The position numbers and the translations under genes are program-made. A DNA stretch of 64,000 bases from an uncultured cyanobacterium (lineage in GTDB: Bacteria; Cyanobacteriota; Cyanobacteriia; PCC-6307; Cyanobiaceae), in the NCBI GenBank assembly GCA_903871775.1, contig CAIQIA010000002.1, forward strand, positions 177,629 to 241,628, read 5' to 3'. Within the stretch, counting starts at the first letter, position 1, and each line of letters begins with the position of its first letter. Of this stretch, positions 28,944 through 38,947 are shown one piece after another. Below the pieces are notes generated by a model that saw only the letters and a list, made by a program, of their open reading frames with translations, ran no database searches and had not been told where the DNA came from.

Positions 28944-29705
28944 TTATCGGTAGGGACGGGGACTCTGCCCCAGGCCTTGGACCCGTTTGAGGACCTCCCC
29001 ATAGGCCTCCACCAGGCCCCCCAGGTCCTGACGGAAGCGGTCCTTGTCGAGAATCCGGTCGGTGCTGCCCGGCTGACCCCTGTCCCAGAGACGGCAGGTG
29101 TCCGGGCTGATCTCGTCGGCCAGCAGCAGCGTGCCGTCGTCGGTGCGGCCGAACTCGAGCTTGAAGTCGACGAGGTCGATGCCCACCTCGCCGAAGCGAC
29201 GGCTGAGCACGGCGTTGACCTGGCGGGCCAGGGATTCGAGGCGCTCGCGTTCGCCTGGCTGCAGCAACCCCAGACGATCGAGCCGGGCCTCGGTCAGCAG
29301 CGGGTCGCCCAGGCCGTCATCCTTGAAGTACAGATCCAGCAGGGCCGGCTCCAGCGGCGTGTCCGGCGCCAGCGGCAGCTGGCGGCAGAGGGACCCCGCC
29401 GCCCGGTTGCGCAGCACCACCTCGAGGGGCACGATCCGCACGGCCCTCACGGCCATCCAGCCGGGCTCGAGGCAGCCCAGGTAATGGTTGGCCACGCCCT
29501 CGGCCTCCAGCAGCTCGAACAACCGCGCCGAGATCTCCCAGTTGAGGACCCCTTTGCCAGCCAGGCGGTCCTTCTTCTGGGCATTGAAGGCCGTGGCATC
29601 GTCCTTGAACGCGACCGCCAGCACGCCCGGACGGTCGGTGCTGAAGACCTTCTTGGCCTTGCCCTCGTGCAGCAGCGGACCGATGGTCAGGGCAGTCGCG
29701 GTCAT
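28944..29705 (-). CDS. purC: Phosphoribosylaminoimidazole-succinocarboxamide synthase
   Basis: PurC makes SAICAR in purine synthesis. The 253-residue product shows '[20 protein letters not shown]', '[20 protein letters not shown]', '[20 protein letters not shown]' and '[16 protein letters not shown]'. Family length is normal. The start overlaps the stop of the upstream 705-residue unknown protein by 4 bases, and bamA begins 31 bases further on. PurD is nearby on the opposite strand. Confidence 0.95.
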   Translation of the reverse strand: MTATALTIGPLLHEGKAKKVFSTDRPGVLAVAFKDDATAFNAQKKDRLAGKGVLNWEISARLFELLEAEGVANHYLGCLEPGWMAVRAVRIVPLEVVLRNRAAGSLCRQLPLAPDTPLEPALLDLYFKDDGLGDPLLTEARLDRLGLLQPGERERLESLARQVNAVLSRRFGEVGIDLVDFKLEFGRTDDGTLLLADEISPDTCRLWDRGQPGSTDRILDKDRFRQDLGGLVEAYGEVLKRVQGLGQSPRPYR

Positions 29706-31819
29706 GGGGGTGCCTCAGCAGGGGGACCGGCATGGCCGCCGGGCCGGAGGGGGGAGCGCAGCTGGCGGTCCAGCCGCAGTTCCTCCTGCATTGTGTCCCG
29801 CTGCTGGCCGGCCTCCCGGAGCAGCCCCGCCAGCCGCAGCCGCACCAGCTCCAGCTCCAGCGACTCCTGCTCCCGGGCCACCGCCAGGGGCTGCAGCGCC
29901 GCAGCGGTGGCCTCGCCCGGGCGGGCCAGCAGCTCCCGCCAGCGGCGGGTGATCTCGATGGCCAGGCGCTGCTGGGCCGTGGGCAGCGGATCCTGCTGCT
30001 CCAGGGTCAGCTGCCGGCGGCGGCGGCGCAGCTGGCGGGCCTCCTCCCGTCGATCCTCCAGGCGCAACGCCTCCCGACGCTCCTGCCAGCGGCCGAGGCT
30101 GGCCAGCTCTTCAGCGCTGCTTCCCTCCGCCGCCAGCTCCTGCAGCCAGGGGGACCGGGGATCGAGCTGACGCTCAAGATCCAGCAGCTCCTGCTGGCGC
30201 TCGACCGCATCGGCCGGCAGCCGCTGGCGCTGGACCGCCGCCGTCAGGCTGGTCTCGAGATCGAGGCGGCGCCACTGCCGTTGCACCAGCAGGGCGAACC
30301 GCTCACGGGCCTGCTGGCGGGGCTCCGCCTCCGGCAGGATGCTCAGCAGGGCCGCCTCGAGCTGCTGTTGCCGCGCCGCGGCCTCGGCCAGGGGCAGCCG
30401 GCCCGGCAGGGTTCCGAAGACCGCGGGGGTGAGCAGCACGTCGTCGCCGGCGGGCCGGGCCCGCCGCAACCGCTCCTCGTCCTCGAGCAGGGCCGGCAGG
30501 GTGTGGGCCCCCGGGAACGGGTCGAACCCGAGCCGCCGCCGGGCCTGCCGCAGCCCCTCGCCGTCGACCTCCAGGCGGCGGCGCTGCCGCTCCCGGCCTT
30601 CAGGCGTCTCAAGAATCCAGGGGGGCGTCCCGGGCCGGGGGTCCTGATCCAGCTCCAGCAGGCGCTGGTCGAGGGCCTCGAGCTCCCGCAACGGCCGGCC
30701 GGCGGCCACCCGCAGGGCTTCGCGGTCGACCCGGTCCAGCAGCCAGGCGTCACCGGCCTGGCTGGCCAGCAGCCGCTGCTCCGCCAGCAGGTCGCTCCAG
30801 CGTTCGCGATGGTCCAGGACGGCGGCCAGGCGGGCCGCCAGGGTCAGCCGCGCCTGGCGGCGATCGTCGGTGGCGCCCTCGCTCAGCTGCAGCAGCAGAT
30901 CGAGGCCATCGCCATGGCGTTGCTCCAGCGGTTCCTGCCTGTCGAGAAGGGCCTGGGCCAGGGCCGGCTCGCGGGTGCCGTCGGCCCTGGCACTGCGGAG
31001 GGCCGCCCGCAGGGCGATGCCGTCCTCGACCCGGCGGGCCAGCCGCTCCCGCCGCTGGTTGGTGGCGACCGCCGCCGCCGGCTGACCGCCCTCCAGCTCC
31101 AGCTCCCGCTGGCGCGTGAGCAGCTGTCCCGCCAGTCCCCAGGCGGCGGCACCGGCGGCCTGGTCCAGGGCCCGGGGCAGCAGTCCCAGGGCCTTCGGAC
31201 CCTGGCCGGCCCCGGCCAGCAGCCGGGTGGCCTCCCCCAGCCGCTCCGCGGTGGCCAGGGGATCACTGGCGGGGGTCTGCAGCAGGCCTGCCGCCGCCGC
31301 CGGCCGACCATCGGCGGCCAGATGCCCGACCTGGAGATCCAGGGCACTGGCCACCGGCAGGGGGCCATCGCCCACGGGCAGCTTCAGGCCATCGAGGGCC
31401 TCGACCGACCGCCCACTGAGACGTTGGAGCGCGAGGGCGGCCCGGCGATGGTCGCGGGCATCCCGGGCGGCCTGCCACTGCAGCAGCAACCAGCGCCGCC
31501 GGTCTTCGCCGGCGGCGGGCCCCACCCGGTCCAGCACCGCCAGGGCGGCCTCGGGGGCGCGGCACTGCAGCAGGGCCGCGGCATCACCGAGCACCGTCGC
31601 CAGGTCTTCGGGCTCGGGGTTGAGGGCCAGCAGCCGCCCCCGGACGAGGGGCAGCCGCGCGTCAAGACCGACGGTGAGGGCGTTCCCACAGGCCTCCCCC
31701 AGGGCCCGGGCATCGCCCTCCAGCAGCAGCCGGTCGAAGGTGGCCTGGGGCATGGCGCCCACCGGCAGCGGCGGAGGGGATGCCTGGGGCACCGCTGCCG
31801 CGGTAGGAGGGAACAGCAA
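29702..31819 (-). CDS. Large helical protein of unknown function
   Basis: A 705-residue protein I do not recognise. It is very rich in Leu, Ala, Arg, Glu and Gln and almost devoid of Cys and aromatic residues. The first third reads as paired helices like TPR repeats ('[18 protein letters not shown]', '[16 protein letters not shown]'). The last third is highly charged with long coiled-coil candidates ('[16 protein letters not shown]', '[15 protein letters not shown]'). The N-terminus is Pro/Ala-rich without a clear signal peptide. The start may lie at Met1 or Met23. It is coupled to purC by a 4-base overlap. A structural or scaffold role would fit but is speculation. Confidence 0.6.
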   Translation of the reverse strand: MLFPPTAAAVPQASPPPLPVGAMPQATFDRLLLEGDARALGEACGNALTVGLDARLPLVRGRLLALNPEPEDLATVLGDAAALLQCRAPEAALAVLDRVGPAAGEDRRRWLLLQWQAARDARDHRRAALALQRLSGRSVEALDGLKLPVGDGPLPVASALDLQVGHLAADGRPAAAAGLLQTPASDPLATAERLGEATRLLAGAGQGPKALGLLPRALDQAAGAAAWGLAGQLLTRQRELELEGGQPAAAVATNQRRERLARRVEDGIALRAALRSARADGTREPALAQALLDRQEPLEQRHGDGLDLLLQLSEGATDDRRQARLTLAARLAAVLDHRERWSDLLAEQRLLASQAGDAWLLDRVDREALRVAAGRPLRELEALDQRLLELDQDPRPGTPPWILETPEGRERQRRRLEVDGEGLRQARRRLGFDPFPGAHTLPALLEDEERLRRARPAGDDVLLTPAVFGTLPGRLPLAEAAARQQQLEAALLSILPEAEPRQQARERFALLVQRQWRRLDLETSLTAAVQRQRLPADAVERQQELLDLERQLDPRSPWLQELAAEGSSAEELASLGRWQERREALRLEDRREEARQLRRRRRQLTLEQQDPLPTAQQRLAIEITRRWRELLARPGEATAAALQPLAVAREQESLELELVRLRLAGLLREAGQQRDTMQEELRLDRQLRSPLRPGGHAGPPAEAPP

Positions 31820-31894
31820 GGAGGGCGTGTTCGCAGCGGGCCAACGCTAGGTGGCCCCCCCGGCAGCGCCGTCATTCCAGGGGAGGGCCAGTGC

Positions 31895-33178
31895 ATGACC
31901 GTCGCGCGGATCCTGGTGGTGGGCTCGGGGGGCAGGGAGAACGCCCTGGTCTGGGCCCTGGGGCGGTCGCCGGGGCAGCCGCGGCTGTGGCTGGCGCCCG
32001 GCAACGGGGGCAGCACCGACCTGCCCGGCTGCAGCGTTGTGCCGATCGCCAGCGACGACGGCGAGGCCCTGCTGCAGCTCTGCCGGCGGGAGGCGATCGA
32101 GCTGGTGGTGATCGGGCCCGAGGCGCCGCTGGCGGCGGGGCTGGCCGATGGGCTGCGGCAGGCGGGCCTGGCGGTGTTCGGGCCCGGGGCCGAGGGTGCC
32201 CGGCTCGAGGCCAGCAAGCACTGGGCCAAGACGCTGATGCGTGAGGCCGGCATCCCCAGCGCCGGTTTCTGGACGGTCACGACCCGGGAGGAGGGCGTGG
32301 CGCTGGTGCGCTCCCTTGGGCGGCCGCTGGTGGTGAAGGCCGACGGGCTCGCGGCCGGCAAGGGCGTGGTGGTGGCCGAAACCGTCGAGGAGTCTGAGGC
32401 GGCGATCGAGGACTGCTTCGCGGGGCGTTTCGGCGCAGCCGGGCGCACCGTGGTGCTCGAGGAGCGTCTGCAGGGGCCCGAGGTCTCGGTGTTCGCCTTC
32501 ACCGACGGCGAGGCGCTGCTGCTGCTGCCGCCCGCCCAGGACCACAAGCGCATCGGGGAGGGGGACACGGGGCCCAACACCGGCGGCATGGGCGCCTATG
32601 CGCCGGCCCCTCTGCTGGACGCCGAGGGGCTGGACGGGGTGCGACGCCAGGTGCTGGAACCGCTGCTGCTGGCCCTGCGGAACCGGGGCATCAGCTACCG
32701 CGGCGTCATCTACGCGGGGTTGATGCTCACGGCCACCGGTGCCCAGGTGATCGAGTTCAACTGCCGTTTCGGTGATCCCGAATGCCAGACCCTGATGCCG
32801 TTGCTGGAGGGAGACCTGGCGGGCCTGATGCTCGCCTGCGCCCAGGGACGGCTGGCCGAGGCCCCGCCGCTCAGCATCCGCCCGCTCTGCAGCGCCTGTG
32901 TGGTGGCGGCCGCCCCCGGCTATCCCGATGCACCCCACCTGGGGGATGCGCTGCACGACGGGGGGGGCGACGGCGACGACCGGCGCCTGTTCCATGCCGG
33001 CACCCGCCGGGACGAGGACGGGCTGCTGCGCACCAGCGGCGGCCGCGTGCTGGCGGCGGTGGCCGAGGCCGGCGATTTCGACGCTGCCTTCGCCGCCGCC
33101 TACGCCCGGCTGGCGCAGGTGTCCTTCGCGGGCATGCAGGTGCGCCGCGACATCGGCCATCAGGTGCGGCGCTCCTAG
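31895..33178 (+). CDS. purD: Phosphoribosylamine-glycine ligase (GARS)
   Basis: PurD joins glycine to phosphoribosylamine in purine synthesis. The 427-residue ATP-grasp protein opens 'ILVVGSGGRENALVWALGRS' and has 'PLVVKADGLAAGKGVVVAET', 'GPEVSVFAFTDGEALLLLPP', 'AQDHKRIGEGDTGPNTGGMG', and 'IEFNCRFGDPECQTLMPLLE'. Length is normal. The start is the ATG at 31895 with gggaggg 10 bases upstream. It is divergent from the 705-residue gene and followed 15 bases later by nblS. Confidence 0.95.
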   Translation: MTVARILVVGSGGRENALVWALGRSPGQPRLWLAPGNGGSTDLPGCSVVPIASDDGEALLQLCRREAIELVVIGPEAPLAAGLADGLRQAGLAVFGPGAEGARLEASKHWAKTLMREAGIPSAGFWTVTTREEGVALVRSLGRPLVVKADGLAAGKGVVVAETVEESEAAIEDCFAGRFGAAGRTVVLEERLQGPEVSVFAFTDGEALLLLPPAQDHKRIGEGDTGPNTGGMGAYAPAPLLDAEGLDGVRRQVLEPLLLALRNRGISYRGVIYAGLMLTATGAQVIEFNCRFGDPECQTLMPLLEGDLAGLMLACAQGRLAEAPPLSIRPLCSACVVAAAPGYPDAPHLGDALHDGGGDGDDRRLFHAGTRRDEDGLLRTSGGRVLAAVAEAGDFDAAFAAAYARLAQVSFAGMQVRRDIGHQVRRS

Positions 33179-33193
33179 GCTGGGCCCCATGCC

Positions 33194-35188
33194 GTGCCCG
33201 GCCCTGCCCTGACCTCCAGTCCAGCCACCCCCGCAGCACCCCGCCGCAGCCTGGGGGAGGCCATCGCCCGCTGGTGGGCGGAATTCAGCCTCCAGACCAA
33301 GCTGCTGGCCGTCGCCACGCTGGTGGTGAGCCTGGTGATGACGGGGCTCACGTTCTTCTCCCTCAACGGCATCCAGATGGAGGCCCGCATGGGGGACACC
33401 CGCTACGCCCGGGACCTGGGCCTGCTGCTGGCCAGCAACGTCACCCCACTGGCGGCCGAGGGGCGCGACCGCGACCTGGCCCGGGTGACCGAAGACTTCT
33501 GGCGCTCGAGCCGCAGCCTCCGCTACATCTTCTACGCCGATCCCGAGGGGGTGATCTACCTGGGGATCCCCATCAGCCGCATCGACAGCGGCAACGATCT
33601 GCAGCTGAGCCGGCGGCTGGAACTGCCGGCCGACCTGAGCGAGCGCCCCGGCAATCCGCTGCTGCGACAGCACCTGACCCCCGACGGCCTCGTCACCGAT
33701 GTCTTCGTGCCGATGGTGAGCGACGGCCGCTACCTGGGGGTGGTGGCCCTGGGCATCAACCCCAACGATGCGGTGGAGGCCAGCGGCGCCCTCACCCGCG
33801 AGGTGACCGTGGCGGTGTTCGTGTCGATCTGGGTGCTGGTGATTCTCGGGGCGGTGTTCAACGCCCTCACCATCACCCGTCCGGTGAAGGAGCTGCTGCG
33901 GGGGGTCCGTTCGATCGCCGCCGGCGATTTCGCTGCCCGCATCGCCCTGCCGGTGGGGGGCGAACTGGGGGAACTGCTGCAGGGCTTCAACGACATGGCG
34001 TCGCGGCTCGAGGCCTACGACGCCGCCAACATCGAAGAGCTCACCGCCGCCCAGGTCAAACAGGAGACCCTGATCGCCAGCATGGCCGACGGGGCCCTGC
34101 TGCTCGACCCCGACGGCCGGGTGGTGCTGGCCAACCCCACGGCCCGGCGCGTGTTCCGCTGGGAGGGCCGCATCCTGGAGGGGGCCGACCTGATGGGGCT
34201 GCTGCCTGACGGCCTGGCGATGGATCTGCAGCCCAGCCTTGAGCAGATCGGCCAGGGGCTGCGGGATGGGGCCGAGCTGCGCTGCAACCTCGGCGAACCG
34301 ACGCGCACCCTGCGACTGGTGCTGCAGGGGGTGCGGGACGCCAGCGGCGGAACCCTCAAGGGCATTGCCGTGACGGTGCAGGATCTGACGCGGGAAGTGG
34401 AACTGAACGCGGCCCAGAGCCGGTTCATCAGCAATGTCTCCCACGAGCTGCGCACGCCTCTGTTCAACATCAAGAGCTACGTCGAGACGCTGCACGATTA
34501 CGGCGATCAGCTCAGCGATGAGCAGCGGCAGGAGTTCCTGGCAACGGCCAATGATGAAACCGACCGGCTGACGCGTTTGGTCAACGATGTGCTCGACCTC
34601 TCCCGGCTCGAATCCGACCGGGTGTGGCAGCTCGAACCCATGGATCTGCGCTCGGCCATGGAACAGACCCTGCGCAACTACCGGCTCAACGCCGAGGAAC
34701 GGGGGGTGGAGCTGGCCCTGGATGTTCCAGACGACCTGCCCCGCATCCGCGGCAACTGGGACCTGCTGCTGCAGGTGTTCGACAACCTTGTCGGCAATGC
34801 GGTCAAGTTCACGCCGGCGGGCGGCCTGGTGATGCTGCGGGCCTACCCATGGCCGGACACGTGCCCGATCTCCGCCGAAGATGCCAGCTCACGGCTGCCC
34901 CGCCTGCGGGTCGAGATCTGCGACACCGGCTTCGGCATCGGCCAGGACGACCTCAGGCGGGTGTTCGAGCGCTTCTTCAGGGTCGAGAATGCTGTGCATA
35001 CCGAGCGGGGAACAGGACTGGGTCTGTCGATCGTGCGGGGGATCCTCGACAAGCACGACGCCCGCGTGCAGATCGTCAGCGAACCGGGTTGCGGCACCAC
35101 CTTCTGGTTTGAGCTGCCCCTCGAACAGGCCGACGAGGATGAGCTGCTGATGCGCACCCAACGGCGGGACAACGCCCTGGTGGCCTGA
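33194..35188 (+). CDS. nblS: NblS-type membrane sensor histidine kinase
   Basis: The 664-residue protein has TM1 near residues 37-57, an extracytoplasmic sensor of about 145 residues, TM2 near 204-225, a HAMP segment (229-285), a PAS domain (about 290-400), HisKA with phospho-acceptor His417 in '[20 protein letters not shown]', and an HATPase domain ('[13 protein letters not shown]', '[12 protein letters not shown]', '[20 protein letters not shown]'). This layout, and linkage with purD and kai, match NblS (DspA/Hik33), which governs high-light and nutrient responses through RpaB. The start is GTG at 33194. It converges on kaiC. Confidence 0.88.
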   Translation: MPGPALTSSPATPAAPRRSLGEAIARWWAEFSLQTKLLAVATLVVSLVMTGLTFFSLNGIQMEARMGDTRYARDLGLLLASNVTPLAAEGRDRDLARVTEDFWRSSRSLRYIFYADPEGVIYLGIPISRIDSGNDLQLSRRLELPADLSERPGNPLLRQHLTPDGLVTDVFVPMVSDGRYLGVVALGINPNDAVEASGALTREVTVAVFVSIWVLVILGAVFNALTITRPVKELLRGVRSIAAGDFAARIALPVGGELGELLQGFNDMASRLEAYDAANIEELTAAQVKQETLIASMADGALLLDPDGRVVLANPTARRVFRWEGRILEGADLMGLLPDGLAMDLQPSLEQIGQGLRDGAELRCNLGEPTRTLRLVLQGVRDASGGTLKGIAVTVQDLTREVELNAAQSRFISNVSHELRTPLFNIKSYVETLHDYGDQLSDEQRQEFLATANDETDRLTRLVNDVLDLSRLESDRVWQLEPMDLRSAMEQTLRNYRLNAEERGVELALDVPDDLPRIRGNWDLLLQVFDNLVGNAVKFTPAGGLVMLRAYPWPDTCPISAEDASSRLPRLRVEICDTGFGIGQDDLRRVFERFFRVENAVHTERGTGLGLSIVRGILDKHDARVQIVSEPGCGTTFWFELPLEQADEDELLMRTQRRDNALVA

Positions 35189-35230
35189 GGGAACGCACCA
35201 GGTCAGACAGCTTCAGGGGGTTGTGCTCAA

Positions 35231-36790
35231 TCAGAGCGTCTCGCTGTCGACGCCGCGGACGATGCGGGAGAGCTCACTGCGCTCATCGGTGGTGACGCGG
35301 TGGGGCACACCGCTGATGATGCGCTCGAAGTTGGCGAAGGAATCCTTGATTTCAGGACCATTGCCGGTGATGACGAATTCGCGGATGGCCTTGTCGTGCC
35401 ACGAGCCACGCATCTTGAACACATTGAGGGCCCGCGACATCTCGCCGCGAATTTCAACGTATTGCAGCAGCAAGATCGTGTCGGTGATTGTTGAGATATG
35501 GGAGTCTGTGATGGAGTGACTGCCCATGAACTCTTCGGAGGTGTTGGTGAAGAACCCTGCAATTTCCTCCTGCTTGGCGTAGCCCGTCACGCCGATCACG
35601 AACTGCCGGAAGGCATTGTGGCTCACCCCCCGGGCCAGGGCGGAGAGGGAGTCGATTGCCATGCGGGAGGGCTTGAACTGACTGATCTCCGTCTTGATGA
35701 TCTGGAGGTGATCTTCGAGGCCGGTGGATTCGGGGTAAGCGCAGACGATCTTGAGCAGCCCATCCGATTCCATCTGCTCGAAGTCCATCCCCCAGCTGGT
35801 GGCGTTGCGCAGCAGCTGGGCCCGCGACTCTTCGTAGGCAAAGAGGATGGCCCGCTCGCGGTTGGCACAGGCGTTCTCAAGGAACTTGCTGACCAGCAAG
35901 GTCTTGCCGGTGCCGGTGGCGCCGGTGGCAAGAATGATGGAATCCTTGAAGAAGCCGCCGCCGCACATCTCGTCGAGCTTCGGCACACCGGAGCTGACGC
36001 GCACGTTGCTGGAGCGTTGGGTGAGGCGCATGGCACCGAGCGGGAAGATGCTGATGCCATGGCCACCCATGGTGAAGGGGAACTCACCCTTCATGTGGGT
36101 GGTGCCCCGCAGCTTGAGAATCTCGACCGTGCGGCGACGGCGCTCCCCCTCCAGCACGTTGCGCAGAATCACCACGTTGTCTGAGACAAATTCTTCGACG
36201 CCGTAGCGGGCGATGGGGCCATACTCATCAATCCGCTCGGTGGTCATCACCGTGGTCACCCCGATCTCCTTCAGACGGGCGATCAGGCGAAAAATCTCCC
36301 GCCGCACGACCGACACCGCGTCGTACTGCTGAAACACCGCCGTGATCGAGTCAATGGCAACGCGCTTGGCCTTATATTTACGGATGGCGTAATTGATCCG
36401 TTCGATCAGACCCGAGAGGTCAAAGCTGCCCGCCACATCCTGTCCCTCAGGATCGGGCGAGGCATCGAGGATGAAGAGCTTGTCCTGGCTGACCATCGAC
36501 TGCAGATCCCAGCCGAAGCTGGCCGCATTGCGCAGGATGTCGAGGGGCGACTCCTCAAAGGTGACGAAGATGCCGGGCTCGTCAAAATGGCGAATGCCAT
36601 TGTAAAGAAAATGCAACGAGAAGACGGTCTTGCCCGTCCCGGAGGTGCCGCTGATCAGGGTCGACCGGCCGATCGGCAGTCCCCCCTGGCACACGTCATC
36701 AAATCCCTCGATGCCCGTCGGCAGCTTCTGCACCTGGGACAGATGGAGGGGATCGGGTCGCTGGTCGTCTGTCATCGCTGCACTGGTCAT
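35231..36790 (-). CDS. kaiC: Circadian clock ATPase/kinase KaiC
   Basis: KaiC is the hexameric core of the clock. Its 519 residues hold two RecA-like domains. CI has Walker A at 48-55 (GTSGTGKT) and the Glu pair at 79-80. CII has Walker A at 290-297 (GATGTGKT) and the Glu pair at 320-321. The autophosphorylation pair Ser433-Thr434 lies in 'TDSHISTITDTILLLQYVEI', two positions later than in the Synechococcus elongatus protein. All key residues are intact, so a full phosphorylation cycle is expected. The start may be Met1 or Met6. It is 9 bases after kaiB. Confidence 0.97.
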   Translation of the reverse strand: MTSAAMTDDQRPDPLHLSQVQKLPTGIEGFDDVCQGGLPIGRSTLISGTSGTGKTVFSLHFLYNGIRHFDEPGIFVTFEESPLDILRNAASFGWDLQSMVSQDKLFILDASPDPEGQDVAGSFDLSGLIERINYAIRKYKAKRVAIDSITAVFQQYDAVSVVRREIFRLIARLKEIGVTTVMTTERIDEYGPIARYGVEEFVSDNVVILRNVLEGERRRRTVEILKLRGTTHMKGEFPFTMGGHGISIFPLGAMRLTQRSSNVRVSSGVPKLDEMCGGGFFKDSIILATGATGTGKTLLVSKFLENACANRERAILFAYEESRAQLLRNATSWGMDFEQMESDGLLKIVCAYPESTGLEDHLQIIKTEISQFKPSRMAIDSLSALARGVSHNAFRQFVIGVTGYAKQEEIAGFFTNTSEEFMGSHSITDSHISTITDTILLLQYVEIRGEMSRALNVFKMRGSWHDKAIREFVITGNGPEIKDSFANFERIISGVPHRVTTDERSELSRIVRGVDSETL

Positions 36791-36799
36791 GGCTTCAGG

Positions 36800-37135
36800 T
36801 TATTCAGAATCGGGCTCATCGGGCATGTCGCTGAAGGCATCGTCGCTCAGCTCCTCGTAGAGCAGGTCCAGACCGATCAGCACCCGCTCACGGTCGGAGA
36901 GATCACCGATGATCCGCCGCACCGGTGGCGGCAGAATCTTGGCGAGGGTGGGGGTGGCGAGGATCTTGTCCTCCTCCGCCAGCTGAGGGTTCTTGAGCAC
37001 ATCGATGACCTTGAGGGCGTAGACCCCGCGGAATTCGGTCTCCAGGATGTTGCGCAGGGTCTTGAGGGCTCGCATCGAATTGGGGGTGTTCCCTGCGACG
37101 TAGAGCTTGAGGATGTAGGTCTTGCGGGGACTCAT
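36800..37135 (-). CDS. kaiB: Circadian clock protein KaiB
   Basis: KaiB is the fold-switching protein that binds the KaiC CI ring at night and sequesters KaiA. The 111-residue product has the family core '[20 protein letters not shown]', '[20 protein letters not shown]' and '[20 protein letters not shown]', then an acidic tail ('[16 protein letters not shown]') a little longer than the 102-residue S. elongatus form. Its ATG overlaps the kaiA stop (ATGA), so it is translated from the kaiA message at least in part. Confidence 0.97.
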   Translation of the reverse strand: MSPRKTYILKLYVAGNTPNSMRALKTLRNILETEFRGVYALKVIDVLKNPQLAEEDKILATPTLAKILPPPVRRIIGDLSDRERVLIGLDLLYEELSDDAFSDMPDEPDSE

Positions 37136-37986
37136 GGGGTTTCCTCCTGGCGCCGGTGCCGGGCCGGCAGACGGGATGGACCAGCACCGACCTCGGGGGG
37201 GATCGAGCGGCGGTACATCTCACAAAGGTGGGCCATCACGTCGAGGAGGGCAAGGCGGTAATCCTGGAGAAAGTCACTCTTGTGCCCCTCCAGCCGCAGC
37301 TGCTTGGACCAGCCGTCGATGAGATTCATGTGGATCTCAACGGTCCTGGTGATGGGCAGATCGCTGAAGAAGGCGGTGTTGACGTAGCTCTCGATGGCCT
37401 GGTTCGCGGCCGGTGGATCGCGGAAGTAGCTGAGCAGCACATCCCTGTAGCTGCGTTCGAGGGACCGGAGCAGGTCCGCCTGCTCGGCGGCCGGCAGATG
37501 GCGCAGGAACAGGGCGGGATCCCGCTTGTAGAAGACCCCCAGGTAGCCCAGCCGGTCCTCCAGCCGCCGGGAGAGCCGCCACTGGTCGGGGGCCGTGCCC
37601 TCCCGGGCATCTCCCCGCAGCACCCGCCGCTCGAGGAAGCGGGACACGGCGGCATCCAGCACATAGGGCAACTGCTCGAGCTGATCGGCCTGCAGATGCA
37701 CCTCGGCCTCATGGCAGGTGACCTCACCGGTGACGGCGCCGATCACCACCGTCGGCAGCAGACCCTCCTGGCGCAGCTGGTCCAGCAGGCCAGGTTCCAG
37801 GGCGTTCTGCTCGATCAGCAGTCCGTCGAGGCCATCCCAGGCGGCCATGATCCGTTCGTGCCAGCCCTCGCCCCCCAGGGGCAGGGGCTGGAGGGCGTAG
37901 CGGCCGTCCTGCAACCACTGGCCACAGGCCTGCCGCACCTGCGGTGTGGCGATCAGCGAGCCGATGACCAGGTCTGGTTCCGTCAT
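37132..37986 (-). CDS. kaiA: Circadian clock protein KaiA
   Basis: KaiA stimulates KaiC autophosphorylation by binding its C-terminal A-loop. The 284-residue product has an N-terminal pseudo-receiver domain (residues 1-125, without the phosphorylatable Asp pattern) and a C-terminal four-helix domain from about 165 ('[20 protein letters not shown]', '[20 protein letters not shown]', '[20 protein letters not shown]', '[20 protein letters not shown]'). That domain is highly typical. A full-length kaiA separates this organism from Prochlorococcus, where it is lost or broken. Confidence 0.96.
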   Translation of the reverse strand: MTEPDLVIGSLIATPQVRQACGQWLQDGRYALQPLPLGGEGWHERIMAAWDGLDGLLIEQNALEPGLLDQLRQEGLLPTVVIGAVTGEVTCHEAEVHLQADQLEQLPYVLDAAVSRFLERRVLRGDAREGTAPDQWRLSRRLEDRLGYLGVFYKRDPALFLRHLPAAEQADLLRSLERSYRDVLLSYFRDPPAANQAIESYVNTAFFSDLPITRTVEIHMNLIDGWSKQLRLEGHKSDFLQDYRLALLDVMAHLCEMYRRSIPPEVGAGPSRLPARHRRQEETP

Positions 37987-38162
37987 GGCACCTCTGGGCC
38001 ATCCCCGCGGTTGCCTCAGTGTTGACGGGGGGCATCGTGTTGAGGGAAGATCATTGTTTGTCTTTCGATTGGTCGTGCGCCAGGCTCAAAGACCTGTTCC
38101 TCAAAACGTTCCGGCCGGAACGTCCCCGGAACTGAGCTGCCTGGCCATGCCTGTGCCGTCCC
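37987..38162. other. kaiA / rplU divergent intergenic region
   Basis: These 176 bases must hold the promoters of both the kaiABC operon (minus) and rplU-rpmA (plus). The middle is AT-richer than its surroundings ('gatcattgtttgtctttcg', 38051-38069). The only clear structure is the perfect palindrome at 38106-38123. I could not assign -10 and -35 boxes with confidence. Confidence 0.6.
38106..38123. promoter_or_regulatory. 18-bp perfect palindrome upstream of rplU
   Basis: acgttccggccggaacgt reads the same on both strands. It ends 39 bases before the rplU ATG and lies about 120 bases upstream of kaiA. It could be an operator for a dimeric regulator or a leader hairpin. No known cyanobacterial operator that I can name matches it. 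Confidence 0.5.
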
Positions 38163-38558
38163 ATGACCAAGGCCCCTTCCTCCCCGGCGTCTGACGACGC
38201 CCCCGCCGCCGCCGCGACGGCGCCGGCCCCCTACGCCATCGTCGAGGCCTGCGGGCAGCAGTTCTGGCTGCAGCCCAACCGCTACTACGACTTCGACCGC
38301 CTGGCCGCTGACGTCGACGCCACCCTCACCCTGGATGAGGTGCTGCTCGTGTCCGGTGCCGGTGGCGTCACGGTCGGCCAGCCCTACGTCACGGGCGGAC
38401 AGGTGACCCTGCGGGTGCTTGCCCATCGCCGCGGGCCCAAGATCATCGTCTACAAGATGCGCAAGAAAAAGAAGACCCGCCGCAAGAACGGTCACCGGCA
38501 GGAGCTCACCCGGGTGATGGTCGAATCGATCACCGTGGCCGGCAAGGCCCTCACCTGA
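38163..38558 (+). CDS. rplU: 50S ribosomal protein L21
   Basis: The 131-residue product contains the L21 domain from about residue 22 ('YAIVEACGQQFWLQPNRYYD', 'TLDEVLLVSGAGGVTVGQPY', 'VYKMRKKKKTRRKNGHRQEL'). The first 20 residues are an Ala/Pro-rich extension not found in most L21 proteins. It binds 23S rRNA. It is followed after about 90 bases by rpmA, the usual partner. Confidence 0.95.
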   Translation: MTKAPSSPASDDAPAAAATAPAPYAIVEACGQQFWLQPNRYYDFDRLAADVDATLTLDEVLLVSGAGGVTVGQPYVTGGQVTLRVLAHRRGPKIIVYKMRKKKKTRRKNGHRQELTRVMVESITVAGKALT

Positions 38559-38567
38559 TCCAGGCCC

Positions 38568-38588
38568 GGTCCCGCCCGGCGCGGGACC
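38568..38588 (+). terminator. Hairpin in the rplU-rpmA spacer
   Basis: ggtcccgc and gcgggacc form an 8-bp stem with a five-base loop, 10 bases after the rplU stop. There is no T run. It may be a processing or attenuation structure rather than a full terminator, since rpmA is normally cotranscribed. Confidence 0.35.
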
Positions 38589-38650
38589 TCTCCCGGTCCG
38601 CTTCCGCGTCCCCCATCCCGTTCTCCTCACCCCCTCGTCTCTGAACCCCC

Positions 38651-38914
38651 ATGGCCCACAAGAAAGGCACAGGCTCCACCCGCAACGGCCGCGACTCGAA
38701 CTCCAAGCGGCTGGGTGTGAAGCGCTATGGCGGCGAGAAGGTGACCGCCGGCTCGATTCTGGTGCGCCAGCGCGGCACCAGCGTCCTCCCCGGCACCCAC
38801 GTGGGTCAGGGGTCCGACGACACCCTCTTCGCCCTCGTCGATGGCGTGGTGGTGTTCGAGACCATCCGCCGCCAGACCCGCGAGCGCAAGCGCATCTCGG
38901 TGACCCCCCTCTGA
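38651..38914 (+). CDS. rpmA: 50S ribosomal protein L27
   Basis: An 87-residue protein with the canonical start '[20 protein letters not shown]' whose N-terminal arm reaches the peptidyl transferase centre. It continues '[20 protein letters not shown]' and '[20 protein letters not shown]'. The Ala-His-Lys-Lys start means no N-terminal prepeptide of the Firmicutes type. Length is normal. Confidence 0.97.
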   Translation: MAHKKGTGSTRNGRDSNSKRLGVKRYGGEKVTAGSILVRQRGTSVLPGTHVGQGSDDTLFALVDGVVVFETIRRQTRERKRISVTPL

Positions 38915-38918
38915 GGGG

Positions 38919-38938
38919 TGGGCCCGGCTTCGGGCCCA
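38919..38938. terminator. Stem-loop between convergent rpmA and methyltransferase genes
   Basis: tgggcccg and cgggccca form a perfect 8-bp stem with loop gctt, 4 bases after the rpmA stop and 9 bases before the convergent stop. It lacks a T run but is well placed to end transcription from both sides. Confidence 0.5.
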
Positions 38939-38947
38939 GCAGCGCAC

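Noticed and set aside
27275..28990. 571-residue open frame antisense to bamA
   Set aside because: Val/Asp/Gly-rich shadow of the barrel gene.
31847..34495. 882-residue open frame antisense to purD and nblS
   Set aside because: His/Gln/Gly-rich shadow across two well-identified genes.
38027..38053. Possible sigma-70 promoter in the kaiA-rplU spacer (TTGACG start)
   Set aside because: No -10 hexamer at a usual distance; too weak to list.
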